Source: Lathyrus oleraceus (taxonomy: Eukaryota > Streptophyta > Magnoliopsida > Fabales > Fabaceae). Taken from it: a DNA stretch of 64,000 nucleotides. Of the stretch, positions 35,601 through 48,066 are shown in pieces (position 1 is the first letter of the stretch; each line of letters opens with the position of its first letter). The stretch covers positions 182,686,330-182,750,329 of the forward strand of contig NC_066581.1 in assembly GCF_024323335.1 (NCBI RefSeq), read 5' to 3'. The notes under the pieces were generated by a model, which ran no database searches, was not told where the DNA came from, and saw only the letters and a list, made by a program, of their open reading frames with translations. Both the position numbers and the translations under genes were made by a program.

Positions 35601-37575
35601 AACATATGATGATTGGTATATTGTATTTCATTTAATGCATTGTTATTTTTTTGCCATTTCTTATTTCCATTATCCATCTTCTTCTTCTTCTTTCTTCTTT
35701 CTTTTTGATCAATGAGTTGAAGGTTGATAAGTTAGCATTGATTAGGGAGACTTAATCTTCCTTGATTCAAATCTATTTCATCTTGATCAATTGATCAAGT
35801 GAATGGATTTGCATTAAGGATAGGTTGTTTTCTAAATCATGCAAAAGGCTTAAACAAATACAAGATCAATTCTTTTTTTTTTTTGGCATGGCAAGTTGTT
35901 GGAACTTGGTTCACTAATCAAGACTTCTAACTTGTGTTGTTGCCTACATTATTATTGACCGACCTCAGATAGTTGTGACTTCTACGTAAGTCCAATTACG
36001 ATTGCTTAACATAGCGCTAAATTTTCCTTATGGCACACTAACTACTAACACTAACTATTAACAACTAACATTTACTTTTTTGCTCTTTACTTTTATGCAA
36101 TTTACTATTCTTGCACATTTTATCCATTTGCTTTTTTTCCTTTGCTCACTTGAGCACATGTTTATGTTAATGTCATTTGCCTTTTGCTCACTTGAGCACA
36201 TAATTGTGTATATACTATTGTGCTTGTGTTTTTGTTTTGATTGTTGAGAACCAAATGCAAAGAATTGGACTTAGATCTTAGGACTCTCCCTATGCAAAAA
36301 TGGAAAGATGGACTTAGTTTCTAGGACATTACCTATGAAAATTGGAGTAAAAGGACCTTAATGATAAAGATGGATTAAAAGGACCAAATCTCTAAACTCA
36401 CTCTTGTCCATCCTTGGTTTATTTCATTGAACTTTTGATGCATGCGCTTTTGTGCTAGGGAATTCTATGAGAGCTCAAGTTGAAGAACCATTGCCATGTT
36501 CATCCAAGATGAAAGACACATTGAAGATCTCTTAAGAGGCTTGTTTGATGATTGCTTATGTTTTTTGTGATTGCTTATTCCAAAGGATGGGAGCTACTTG
36601 GATCATTTATATGATCTCAAGAGAGGAACTCCATTGTGGTTTTGTTTCTTTATCCCTCATCTTTTTGCTTTGTTTAGGACTTTAGTCATTCTTCTTATTC
36701 CCTCCACTCTAACCCAAGCCAAAACTCTTTGTGCAAATACTTAACATTTGTTTTCAAACATTAGAAACCTAAGCCTTATGCTTTTGATTTTCAAATCTTC
36801 TTTTCATAACACTTATTTTGAATTGAATCTTTAAGTCAATTTTGACCATTTTTGTATATACCTCTAATTGGTAAACATAACCCATTCAAATGTCTTTTTG
36901 TGGTTCCAATGGCCACTTCCTTAATCAAATTTTTTATAACCTTTAGCTATTAGGTTTGAGTTATCCTTGTGGTAGATGTAATACTCACCTATATCCTTAG
37001 TGATGGACAATGAGTCTTCCATGCTTATTATAGGGTTAACCCCTCACTAGCATGTTGAAGCTATCCTCACATGGTGGATTTGTGGTTTGGTTGAGTTTTC
37101 TCCCTTTGATAACAAAAGACCTTAAGGCTTTTGGACCAATCAATTCACCAACTCTTTTGAGATTTTTACCCCGAACTACGAGGTTTTGATCCTATCTTTT
37201 TAAGATGGTACGTAGGCAATGGGTTTATCCATCCAAACACAAAATGTAAATAAACTTGTATATTCTTTCCTCATATCTTCAATCATGTTTGCACAAACAA
37301 AATTTTCCACTAAACAAACAACCTTCATAACAAGTGTGAAAAGGGCTCACTAGGAGTACCTAGGATGTTTTGGGTGCCTAACACCTTCCCATTACATAAC
37401 CAACCCCCTTACCCAGATCTCTGTTCTCTTTTACTAATTTTTTGTTAAAACTATTAGGTTTTTGTTCGCTTTCTAACCATTCCTTTGGATAAATAGAAGT
37501 GCGGTGGCGACTCGACTTATATGATTTACCTTGGATTTAGTCAATATCTCTAATGGTAACGAATACCCCGCTACA
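32697..37575 (+). repeat. 3' LTR of element B (4.88 kb)
   Basis: It matches the 5' LTR throughout. It has a TATA box at 34212-34219, conserved block 35963-36024, stem-loop 37176-37215 (CTACG...CGTAG) and primer-site-like copy 37505-37513. It ends CCGCTACA and is followed by CTTAG, then the interrupted E sequence. Confidence 0.95.
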
Positions 37576-37897
37576 CTTAGGTCGAGTATTTCAGTCTTGT
37601 TCTGATCTACCCGTTTCCCCTGCAGATATTCTTTTTATTCCTCGGATGAGTCTCTCAATTGATTTATTTTCATGGAATCCCTCGTGTCCCCCCAGCAGTT
37701 TTAAGTTGTACTCTGGCCTACGCGTAACTTTTATCCCCGAGAGTCTCTGTCTCCCTAGTGAGTTTTCCTTATGGAATGTATTATGCTCCTATGGACTTTC
37801 AGTCTCTCCAAATTCTTTTTCCTTTGTGGAAACATTTTCCCCACAAATATTATTTTTAACATTTCATATCATATGCATCATGAGGTTTCTTAGGGAC
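37576..37897 (+). other. 3' untranslated region of Ogre E, downstream part
   Basis: This continues the sequence interrupted at 15299. It resembles 32290-32590 of element B (GATTTATTT near a Ser/Pro-like pyrimidine tract, GAGTCTCTGTCTCCCTAGT, GCATCATGAGGT, TCTTAGGGAC). The roughly 110 bases that in B lie between TTAGGGACC and the LTR, including the polypurine tract, are absent here. The LTR of element C follows directly. Confidence 0.75.
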
Positions 37898-39415
37898 TGT
37901 AAGACCCCAATTTTGACCCTAAGATCCCTCATGCAATTTCATCATAAGCATTAACATTGGGATCATACCTTGGCATCCTCCTTACCCCTCCTTCATTGGG
38001 TTTATTTTGGGAGAGATCACCCAGCACTTTGTGATTGTATCATACTTGTACATTATCATTTTTACTAATCAAAATACCAAAAATATGTCTTTGCATTTGC
38101 CTAACTCTTTTGTAGGTAGGGCATGATCTCCATTGATTTATCAAGTTCACATCTAGGGTTTGAGACCCTCATGACAAAGAGCACAACCATTGAGTTGATA
38201 CAAGAATGGTTATGGGCATCATATATGAGTTCCATTTATTCCTACATGTTATATTTATCAAATTTCTTCAAGAGTTTGAGGGTGATTTGCCTTGGAAACC
38301 CTAGTTTGACTAGGTATCTTGAGTAACTTCTCCAACAAGCTATCTCACCAATTGATAAAATTTCTCAAGGGACACTTCAAAATTCATCATCTTATACATT
38401 TATAATCTACCATGAACCAAGAAAGTCCAAAGAATTGAAGGTTGTCAAGTTGGTTGATGGTGGTTGTCTAGATGGATTCATCTGATCAAAACTGGGTCTC
38501 CCTATACCCTATCTCATACAATTTTCACCATATGAAAATGATTTCAAGAGAAAACTTACTCAAAATGACATTCCAAACAACTTTCATGTTGATACCTAGA
38601 GCTAGTTTTGCTTGCAAAATCATTTTCTATATTGAAACATTATAGGTCATTTTGTCTAAACCCTAATTTGAAAGTCAACTTCCCAAGGACATAACTTGCT
38701 CAAATTTTATGAGATGAAATATTTACAAGTTGCACAATCAAATTGAAGATGTCTAATTCAACTTTTATGTTTGGAGTGAGAGCTAATTCAACTTTTTTGA
38801 GCATGTGATATGAGGTTACATTATAGGTCACTTTTGACCTATACCATTGAACAAATGATTTTTCCAAACTTCAAAAATGCATAACTCTATCATTTCAAAT
38901 CCAAATGACATGAAATTTGTTACCCTTTTGAAGGTCTTTGAAATAGATACAACTTTGATGAAGACACTTTTCTCATTTGAAGCTCACATAAAAAGTTAAG
39001 CAAGGTGGAATATTGAGATATATGGCTTGACACTTAGAAACATTTTCAACATGTTGAAATTTCCAAACTTCCACCTCAAAATTCATCATGATACAAGCTC
39101 CAAATGTAAAAGTGTTGAACATGAAAGTTGTTCCTCTTGATCTAACCTTTCCAAAAAGTCAAAGTTCAACCATTTTGGACAAGAATTGCTAGGGTTGCGC
39201 ATGGCATGAACATGGTATCATCATTTGGCAAAGATCAAACTTCAAATCTTCACACACACTTGCCTTGCAATCCAAGTTGATTTCAGACTCTCTCACATTC
39301 ATTTGTGGACCTTAAGCAATGATCTCATAGGCCTGTACACACACATGCACCCATGCATCATCATTTGCCAATTTTGGAAAGTGAATTTGAAGGAGCAAAT
39401 ATCATGAGCTACAGC

Positions 39416-39423
39416 TATAAATA
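39416..39423 (+). promoter_or_regulatory. TATA box of LTR C
   Basis: TATAAATA in ACAGCTATAAATAGAGCCC, at the position equivalent to the TATA boxes of A and B. Confidence 0.7.
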
Positions 39424-42228
39424 GAGCCCTCTAGCATCAGAATTAAACACACATTCGCGCCAGCTTTGATCTTAAACCCCTAACCCTTCCATTTGAGAGG
39501 ATAAACCTGAGAATTTGATCTTGAAATTGAGTTTGAATCTCACTGTTTTGAGATTCAAAACTCCAGGGATCCAAGACCTTTTGTGCATTTCATTCTACTC
39601 CTGCAAGCATTCTGAGTGAGATCAAGCACGAGCCAAGGCAAGAACAGTTGAATCCAGACCTGCATTGAAGGTATTTTCCAGAAAATCTCATCTCTTCAAT
39701 TCTCTCTCAATCTTGCTCAATTCTCTTGATTCTTTGGTTGTCTGAAGTCCTACCAATGTAGGCAAGAAGATTGAGTTGCTTAGAGGTCAAATCGAAGCAA
39801 CTCAGTTGACATACCTCAAATTTCAACTCCTCATATCTTTCTATATGTGAGGAGTTAGTTAAAATTAAGGTGATGTTCGTGATCTACACCATTTTTCCTT
39901 CCAGATCATGTCCTCCTTTTTCATTTATGATGTGGTGATGAATGGACCAGTCCGGCCAAGGTCGCCTGAGACGACGACCAGCGCTTAGCTCCGACAATGA
40001 TGTGGCGTGGTCCCGAGCCATTAGATGAGTTCAATTTGTTTTAATCATGAGCGTACGTTTTAATTACCAAACGTGTGGATGTTTGACTCAGGCCCACCAT
40101 GAAACGCGCGTTGCTGGCCACTTGATCTGCCACCTCAATTAATGAGGGAGATCAAGTGGTCCACATTTTTTCTGGTTATTTGAATTTCATTTTAATTGCT
40201 TTATTTTCATTAATTCATATTAATTTTAATATTGATCCAAAAAATATGAGAGTTTCACCAAAAAAATTCAAATATTTTCCTTTTTCATATGCTGAATTAA
40301 AATTATTTTTTGGATCATTATTAATATTTTTCATGATATAATTTATTTTTCAATTGTTTTTATTTATTTAAAAATACTTTTAATTCTTTAAAAAATCTGA
40401 AAATTTTTCTCCAAGGTCCTTTGACCTTGTTTGACATATGATAAATCTCATGGCCATTTACTTGGTGTTTTGATTAGGTTTTAGGAATTTGACAAACCAT
40501 ATTTAATTCAAATGCATTATTTTAGTATTTTTAATTGGAATAAATGCCAAATATTTTTGTTAACCAATTGTGATGACTTATTTATGTTTGACTCTTGTTG
40601 TTGGGCCTTGATCAAGGTTGATTTGACTTTGTCAAATTAATATCATTGGATTTAGGGGATTGATGGAATGTACATTCCATCTCCCAAAATGAATGAATGA
40701 TATTAATTTGGTAAAAGTCCTCCTTTGATCAATTTGAGATTTCATCTATTCCCCTCCCACTTCATCTCATTCCCCTTCTTTATGCATTCATCTCATTTGG
40801 CCTATGATATCTCAAAGTCCTAAAACTAGTTGATTGAAAAATTAACATTAATGTGGATGAGATTAGGCCACACCTTTTGCATATTTTTTTTGTGTGTAGT
40901 ATGTTTCATGAGCATAGTTCATAATACTATGTCTCTAACATGCATTAACACCAAAATTCTATTGCCCGACCTCCAATAGTTGTGACTTCTACATAGGTCC
41001 AATTACGATTGCTTAACATAGCGCTAAATTTGTGACATAAAAGGCATAACATTCTAGTTAGTGAGATTGTAAGTCTCCCCTCTTTCATGGTAATGTGTGG
41101 AAACTTGGCCTTTTTTCCTTCCTTTGGAAGATGTCTTGGTTCAAGGATCCATGCTTGTGATAAGTGGGTTGAGTGTTCTCCAAAGAATGTCTAAGAATGA
41201 AAAGCAAAAACAAAACAATACTAACTTCTAACCTATTAACTACTAACTTTTAATTTCAAGCGCTTTACTTTAATGTCATTTAATTCTAGCTTTTATACAT
41301 TTGCCATTGTTCATATCATTCTAATTATTTATGTTAATGCAATTTTCACTTTGTCCATTTGGACCATATTGTGTGATATATTTTGTTTGTGTATACTTTG
41401 TTTGTTTGTGTGGTCTTTGACCATTAATGTACATAATAACAACAAAAACCCTAAAAAACTTTTGTGTGGACTGTTGGCTTGACCTTGGACAAATAGACTT
41501 AGAACTTAGGCAACATTCCTATGCTAAAGGACTTGGCCAATGCCAACTTATTGAGAAACCAAGTGCTTGCAATTTGAAACTTCATCTGATACATCATTGA
41601 AGATCTCTCTAAGTTCATCTGCAAAATGATCATTGTGAAGCTGTTATTTTGAACCTGTGACTTGTGGAATTCATCTGTTACATGGGCTACCTTGAAGAAG
41701 ATCATGGAATGGATAAGCTTGGATGTGGCCATCTTTATTTGATGCCTTGCTCTTCAAGATAATATAATTGTGCATTTGCATGTTGCTTAATTCTAAAAGT
41801 CCAAGGGAATTTTGGGTTTCTATTGACATTCTTGTCTATTGGATTGCTACCCATTTGGTCAGATCTTTTTAACTCTTAACTTTTAATTTTGTACATAGGA
41901 TTAGTCTCTTCATCTTCTCCCCATTTCTTTAATTTCAAAAACATCTCCCTCCTTTTTTCAAAACCTTCTTTGATTGAACTTATTTTATTCTAAACTTTGA
42001 CCACTTTGTAAAAAAGATAGAAACTTTGACCACTTTGTAAAAAAGATAGAAACTTTGTTCAAACTTCTTTTCTTAAATCAAACTTGTAAATAAACTTAAC
42101 TATACTTGACTTAAACTTTCAAAAAACCAAAATGAACTAACTCATTCAAACCATTTTTAGGCCTTTGTGCCTTTCAAACTTAATTTTTGTTAAAAGAAAT
42201 GCATCCACTTTGAAATTTGTATCACGAA

Positions 42229-42268
42229 CTACGATGTTTTGATCCCTCATTTTTATGTTGGTACGTAG
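42229..42268 (+). other. Conserved LTR stem-loop, copy C
   Basis: Outer arms CTACG (42229-42233) and CGTAG (42264-42268); inner stem CAT (42248-42250) / ATG (42255-42257) with a TTTT loop. The inner stem differs from A/B and from D but remains complementary. Confidence 0.55.
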
Positions 42269-42556
42269 GCACAAGACCGAAGGTCTTGCCAAACACAAAA
42301 ATTTAATTAATGAATTCTTTTCTCATCCCCCCATTCTATCTGTTTGTAAACATCACTTTGTACCAAATACATATGCACACAAAAAGGGCTCCCTAGGAGT
42401 ACCTAGGACACTTTGGGTGCTAACACCTTCCCTCTGTGTAACCAACCCCCTTACTTGTAATCTCTGATATTTTATTAGTTTTGATTTGAAAACTTCTTAC
42501 TTTTTGGGTTTTGTTCGTACTTTTTCCCTTTTCCCTTGGAAACAATAAAAGCGCGG

Positions 42557-42566
42557 TGACGACTCT
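42557..42566 (+). other. Primer-site-like copy in LTR C
   Basis: TGACGACTCT matches the first ten bases of this element's own primer site, including the A at position 3 that distinguishes it from A, B and D. Confidence 0.55.
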
Positions 42567-42630
42567 TGTTATTTGCTCTCTAGCTTATCCATAGCTTGAT
42601 GATCATGAATTTACCGCTACATAAATTAAG

Positions 42631-42647
42631 TGACGACTCTGCTGGGA
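42631..42647 (+). other. Primer binding site of element C (variant)
   Basis: TGACGACTCTGCTGGGA begins nine bases after the LTR end. Position 3 is A instead of G, which would mismatch the CCA end of the tRNA primer. One G of the G-run is also missing compared with A, B and D. Confidence 0.75.
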
Positions 42648-42708
42648 AGTAGTCTCCAGTGGGTTTAGCCTACTTTTTATGTGTATATATTTGTATATAT
42701 GTGATGTT

Positions 42709-42716
<8 letters not shown>

Positions 42717-42799
<83 letters not shown>
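42717..42799 (+). repeat. (TA)n microsatellite in leader of C
   Basis: About 80 bases of TA dinucleotides with one TAGA interruption near 42747, flanked by GTGTGTGT on both sides. The IYIY-type reading frames it creates are artefacts. Confidence 0.95.
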
Positions 42800-42802
<3 letters not shown>

Positions 42803-43344
42803 TGTGTGTGTGATATAATCTGCTTGTTGTGCTTGGTGATCTATGAGTGGTGAGATAAGTTCTAACCCGAACTTGAGTGCAATTAAGATAGAAGGATGGT
42901 ATAGTCATGTTCGACTTATGTGAAATAGTCCTTAACAAGTTGGCTTGAGATCCATCCGCTCAGTGGAGACTCTTTAGATTTGGAAATGTCACACAAGTAT
43001 TTGTGGTTAGGCATTACTATCTCTAATTTGGGTCTGAGAAGCTAAGGACCGTAGAACATTTACCCCCTATTGACCTATTTAGGACGTAGTGCGGAAATTA
43101 TTCAAGTGTAGACTTGATAACAGTTGTTACGCGATACTACATTCAGACGAGTTTCTCTTGAGAATATTATGGGTCGATGAGTCAGTCATCTTAACTTGTA
43201 ATATCCGATAGATGGAATTAAGACTCTGGGAACTTTTTAGAACATGATCTACAGGTTTTTATCCTTAGTTCACTCCTTTCGAATGGTTCTTACCCAGACT
43301 ACATGCTTCTGACTTACAACAAACCCTTGATTCTTGGTTGATCC

Positions 43345-43440
43345 AATCAAGTCTTGTCAATATCAATGGAACTTGGGTGTTGATGAGTGTAAACCATAAA
43401 TCCACTAAAATGGATGATTGATCTTGACAATGACTTGATT
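43345..43440 (+). other. Leader stem-loop, copy C (extended)
   Basis: TTGTCAATATCAAT (43354-43367) pairs with ATTGATCTTGACAA (43417-43430) with one mismatch around a 49-base loop. After a bulged T, AATCAAGTC (43345-43353) pairs perfectly with GACTTGATT (43432-43440). Several base pairs differ from A and B on both arms at once. Confidence 0.75.
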
Positions 43441-43576
43441 CATCCCTTGACCTTTATTTGCCTTGTGTGTGATCCCTTATTTGTGATTGCTACATTCATG
43501 CATTCATGCGCATCATAACATTCATCACACGAAAATTTCAAGGAACTAAGGTATCATTTGAAAATATTTTTAGACC

Positions 43577-44410
43577 ATGGATTATGGACGAAGGAACACT
43601 AAGAAGTACAGTTTCAGATGTCCCGACTTAAAAGAGTTAAGAAAGCTAACATCTTTTGTATTAGATCCCTTGGACTTCAAACAACGTCATGGGAAGCTTT
43701 TGTCCATCTTGTCTACTAATGTGGTTGAAGGACTTTTGAGTGTGCTAGTGCAGTTCTATGATCCTCTCTATCGTTGTTTCACTTTCCCAGATTTTCAGCT
43801 TGTGCCTACATTGGAGGAGTATTCTCATCTTTTGGGGATACCTATTTCTAGTAGAGTGCCTTTTAGTGGATTGGAGGAGATTCCCTAATCTAGTATTATT
43901 GTTGAAACTCTTCACTTGAAGAAGTCTGAGATAGAGGCTCATTGGGTGAAGAAAGGAGGGTTATTTGGGTTGCCATCTGATTTCCTCATCAAGGAAGCTA
44001 CTGCTTTTGCTCAAGCCGGTAGTGTGGACGATTTTGAAGCTATCTTTGTGTTGCTCATTTATGGATTAGCTTTGTTCCCTAAAATTGATGATTTTGTTGA
44101 TGTTAACGCCATTAGACTTTTCTTGATTGGGAATCCTGTGCCTATTTTGTTGGGTGATATGTATTTCTCTTTGCATCTAAGGAATTCTAAAGGTGGTGGA
44201 ACGATTGTCCGTTGCATGTACAAGTGGTTTATTTCGCACTTGCCTCAGACACTTGCTTTTATGGAGATTGTTGCTTAGAAGAAGATTGTTGACCAGCTTG
44301 TCCTCGAGAAGACTCAGATGAAGGCTTCTTTTGAGACCGAGATCCGTCGCATTCGAAGGAAGTACGCACCTACAGCCAGATCTTTTGACATTGTTATTAG
44401 GGATCCTTAG
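43577..44410 (+). pseudogene. Ogre ORF1 of element C, internally deleted
   Basis: It starts MDYGRRNTKKYSF and keeps the N-terminal half of the DUF7745-like protein (LRKLTSFVLDPLDF, VLVQFYDPLYRCFTFPDFQL, LIYGLALFPKIDDFVDVNAI, SHLPQTLAF). Compared with A it then jumps to the C-terminal tail (TQMKASFETEIRRIRRKYAP), losing roughly 200 residues. In-frame TAA at 43886 and TAG at 44276 interrupt it. The final TAG is at 44408. The frame is otherwise kept throughout. Confidence 0.8.
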
Positions 44411-44531
44411 GATGACTAGTCTCCTTTTCTCTTATATTTTTCATTTGGTTTCTGAAATTGTACTTAGTGTAATCCTTCCAATGATATAAATGAAAAGAGA
44501 TTTTTGGTCATATAAAAATTATTGCAATTGT

Positions 44532-44656
<125 letters not shown>

Positions 44657-44741
44657 CAAATGATATAGTAAGTTTCTTGAAAAATAAAAATAATCAAGCA
44701 TTGCATTTCATGCATCATTTGCAAAAGCAGGTTTTCGCCAG

Positions 44742-47700
44742 ATGTATGATTGGTGTTTCTTCTGTGCTTTAGCCAAGCTGACTCACTGGTACAATACCCG
44801 AGCCAATCATCTGAGAGCTGAAGGACGATATTTCCCGCCTGACTGCCATGATGAAGTCAGTTCTTGCCACTCAGAGTCAATCTTCTCCAACGCCTGCAAC
44901 TCCTCCTGCGAGGACTGTTATTTCAGAGGTGGTTACCTCTATCATGCCTGCTGTTGCTGCCCATTTCACGCCAACTATGCCTGCCGGATTCCCGTGGGGA
45001 ATTCTGTCCAACTTTGTGCTCGAAGGCTTTGCACCTACCTTTGCTTCCATGCCGGCATCTAGCCCGATCATGTCCATGCCACCTCCCGTTATGCACACCT
45101 TGCCTTGCGTAGAGGACACCATTTATCACTCTGAACCGTCTGAGGGTCCGAATGTTTATGAGAAAATGGATGAAATGAAGGATCAGTTTCTTGAGCTGCG
45201 CAAGGAATTGAAAACGCTGAGAGGTAAGGATTTGTTTGGGAAGAGTGATGTCAAGTTGTGTTTGGTGCCTAACGTCAAGATCCTAGTGAAGTTCAAAGTG
45301 CCCGACTTTGAAAAGTATAAGGGGGAACTCTTGTCCGCTCAGTCATCTCATGATGTATGCTCGCAAGATGTCTACTCAGACCAACAATGATCAATTGCTT
45401 ATTCACTACTTCTAAGATAGTCTGACCGGCGCTGCGCTTCGTTGGTACATGGGATTGGACAGCGCCAGCATTCGCACTTTCAATGACTTAGGGGAGGCTT
45501 TTGTCAAGAAGTATAAGTATAATATGGACATGGCGCCAGATAGAGACCAGTTGAGGTCTATGTCTCAGAAGGATAAAGAGACATTCAAAGAGTATGCGCA
45601 GCGATGGAGGGAGTTGGCTGCCCAGATCACTCCTCCTTTGGAGGAAAGAGAAATGACAAAGATCTTCTTGAAAACTCTGAGTTCATTTTACTATGAACGA
45701 ATGATTGCTAGTGCCCCCAGTGACTTTACTGAAATGGTAAACATGGGGATGAGGCTTGAAGAAGGAGTTCGAGAGGGATGTTTGTCAAGATATGAGGCAT
45801 CAACAAGCAAGAGGTATGGTAGTAATTTTGGTAAAAAGAAAGATAGTGAGACGAATGCAATAAGTAGTGGAAGGCAGATGAGGCCTCAGATCAGAAGGAA
45901 TCAATCATCCCGTCAACATCATCATCATCAAGTATCTTATGTTATCCCGGTATTTTCTAATCAACAAGAAACACCAGTTCAACAACAACAACGTCAACAA
46001 CAACAACCGCAACAACGAACGAACACCTACAACAACAACAACAATACCAACAACAATCATCAGCAACAAAACTTTGAAAGGAAGAAGGTCTCTTTTGACC
46101 CAATTCATATGTCTTATGCAGAGCTTTATCCATCATTGGTTCTCAAGAATCTGATCCAACCAAGAAACCCGCCACAAATTCCAGAACCACTTCCTTGGTG
46201 GTATAAACCTGAGCTCCGTTGTGCTTTTCATAAAGGAGCACCCGGACATGATATTGAAAATTGTTATCCGCTTAAGTATGAGGTTCAAAAATTGATGAAG
46301 AGTGGTATGGTGTCCTTTGAGGACTGTGCGCCGAATGTGAAAGCAAACCCGTTGCCCGCTCATGGGAACTCTTCTATGAATATGGTGGATGGTTGTCCTA
46401 GGGAATTTAAAGTTTTTGATGTGCGTTTTATCAGGAGGTCCTTAGTGCAGATGCATAAGGATGTTTGTTTGGTAAGTGAATGTGTGCACGACCATGACGA
46501 TTGTGTTGTTTGTAGTGTTAACCCGAGAGGTTGTGAGGTTGTGAAGAAGGACATCCAACGACTGATGGATGAAGGCATGATCCAAATTGTTCAATCCCGT
46601 CATGCAGATGAAAATGTTAATGTCATAGTGCATGTTTTCAAGCAGTCTGAGAAATTGGTGATTCAATATGACTCCAGTAACAACAACAGTCAAAGATCAG
46701 TATCACCGTTGGTAATACGGTTAGCGGGCCCAGTCCCGTATTCCTTTGATAAGGTTGTGCCGTATCAGTATAATGCTACAATGATGAAGGATGGTCAAGA
46801 GGTCTCGTTACCTACGACTAGTTCAGTGGTGAGCATTGTTGATGTTACTAAGGTGACCCGCAGTGGTCGACTGTTTGGGCCGGTGTTCCCAAAGGATAAA
46901 GAAGAAGCAGTTGTGAGTAAGAAAGTGGAAGTGCCTATTGAAAACCCAGTTGGCTGTTCAAAAGATAAGTCTGGTGAATCCAGCAACTTGAAACCCAATG
47001 GTGATGATGATGAGGTACTTCGGTTAATTGAAAGAAGCGAGTTTAATATGGTGGAGCAGCTGCTCCAACCCCCCTCAAAGATCTCAGTGTTATCTCTGCT
47101 CATGAATTCCGAAGCACACAGATAGGCACCGCAGACAGTTCTAGAGCAAGCTTTTGTAGAACATGATGTTACAGTGGATCAATTCGATCATATTGTGGCT
47201 AACATCACTTCTTGCAATAATCTCAGCTTTTGTGATGAAGAACTCCCTGAGGAGGGCAGGAATCATAATTTGGCTTTGCACATCTCGATGAATTGCAAAG
47301 AGGATGCTTTTTCAAATGTGCTTGTTGACACCGGTTCGTCACTGAATATGCTTCTGAAGTCAACTTTGTTAAAGCTATCTTACCAAGGAGTGCCTATGAG
47401 GTATAGCGGTGTAATTGTCAAAGCTTTTGATGGTTCGCGCAAAACGGTTATTGGTGAAGTGTACCTTCCAGTTAAGATAGGTCTGAGTGATTTTCAAATT
47501 ACTTTTCAAGTAATGGATATCCACCCGGCCTACAGTTGTCTATTGGGAAGGCCATGGATCCATGAGGCAGGAGCCGTTACTTCAACTTTACACCAGAAGC
47601 TCAAATTTGTGAAGAATGGCAAACTAGTGATTGTTGGAGGAGAAAAGGCGTTGTTGGTTAGCCACTTGTTATCTTTTTCTTATGTGGAAGCTGAGGATGA

Positions 47701-48066
47701 GGTTGGAACTCCGTTCCAAGCCTTATCTATTGCTGCTGAAAAGAGAGTTGGGGCACCTATGTCCTCGTTGAAATATGCTCAAAAGATTGTGGAAGAAGGC
47801 AATGTCGATCAGTGGGGGCGTATGGTAGAGGTCTCCGACAACAGAGGCTGAACCCATTTTGGGTTCCCGAAAGGTTCATCAATTGTAAGGTCTAAAGATA
47901 TGCAACTTAGCTTCCGTAGCGGAGGGTCCATTCATGGCAATGAACAACACTTAGTTGTTGTGATAGAGGATGATGAAGAGGAAGACTGCACCAATTTTGT
48001 GACGCATGGAAAGGCTTGCAACAATTAGACTGTTGCTGATATTGCTGTTATTTTGCATCGATCTAA
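44742..48066 (+). pseudogene. gag-protease of element C
   Basis: Gag has the Pro/Ala/Met-rich linker, then the capsid region (LVPNVKILVKFKVPDFEKYKG, MGLDSASIRTFNDLGEA, KETFKEYAQRWRELAAQI), a long Gln/Asn-rich tract (about 45960-46075) and the zinc-knuckle-like CAFHKGAPGHDIENC. The protease has intact DTG (LVDTGSSLNML) and LLGRPWIHEAGA. Lesions: frame loss between 44790 and 44848, an extra G in a G-run near 45325, TAA near 45413, TAG at 47123, TGA at 47849 and TAG near 48026. The frame from 45449 to the intron is otherwise continuous. The start at 44742 is tentative and differs from that of A and B. Confidence 0.85.

Larger units (their letters stand above)
15300..37575 (+). mobile_element. 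Element B: full-length Ogre retrotransposon (22.3 kb), coding regions decayed
   Basis: Both LTRs are present (15300-20177 and 32697-37575). Between them are a primer site, leader, ORF1, gag-pro, intron, pol with integrase, a 2.8-kb 3' untranslated region and a polypurine tract. The flanks CTTGG (15295-15299) and CTTAG (37576-37580) differ by one G/A change and are the likely target duplication. The host site is the 3' region of another Ogre (E). The LTRs are closely similar but differ by scattered substitutions, so the insertion is not very recent. Coding lesions are few for its length. It is the best reference copy in the window. Confidence 0.95.
37898..42621 (+). repeat. 5' LTR of element C (4.72 kb)
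   Basis: It starts TGTAAGACCCC and ends TACCGCTACA before the primer site. Most of U3 is diverged from A and B, but it keeps the block at 40970-41032, the stem-loop at 42229-42268, the CTCCCTAGGAGTACCTAGGA and GGGTGCTAACACCTTCCC segment near 42390-42430, and a primer-site-like copy at 42557-42566. It also has a 29-base tandem duplication at about 41994-42051 (AACTTTGACCACTTTGTAAA core). Confidence 0.9.
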
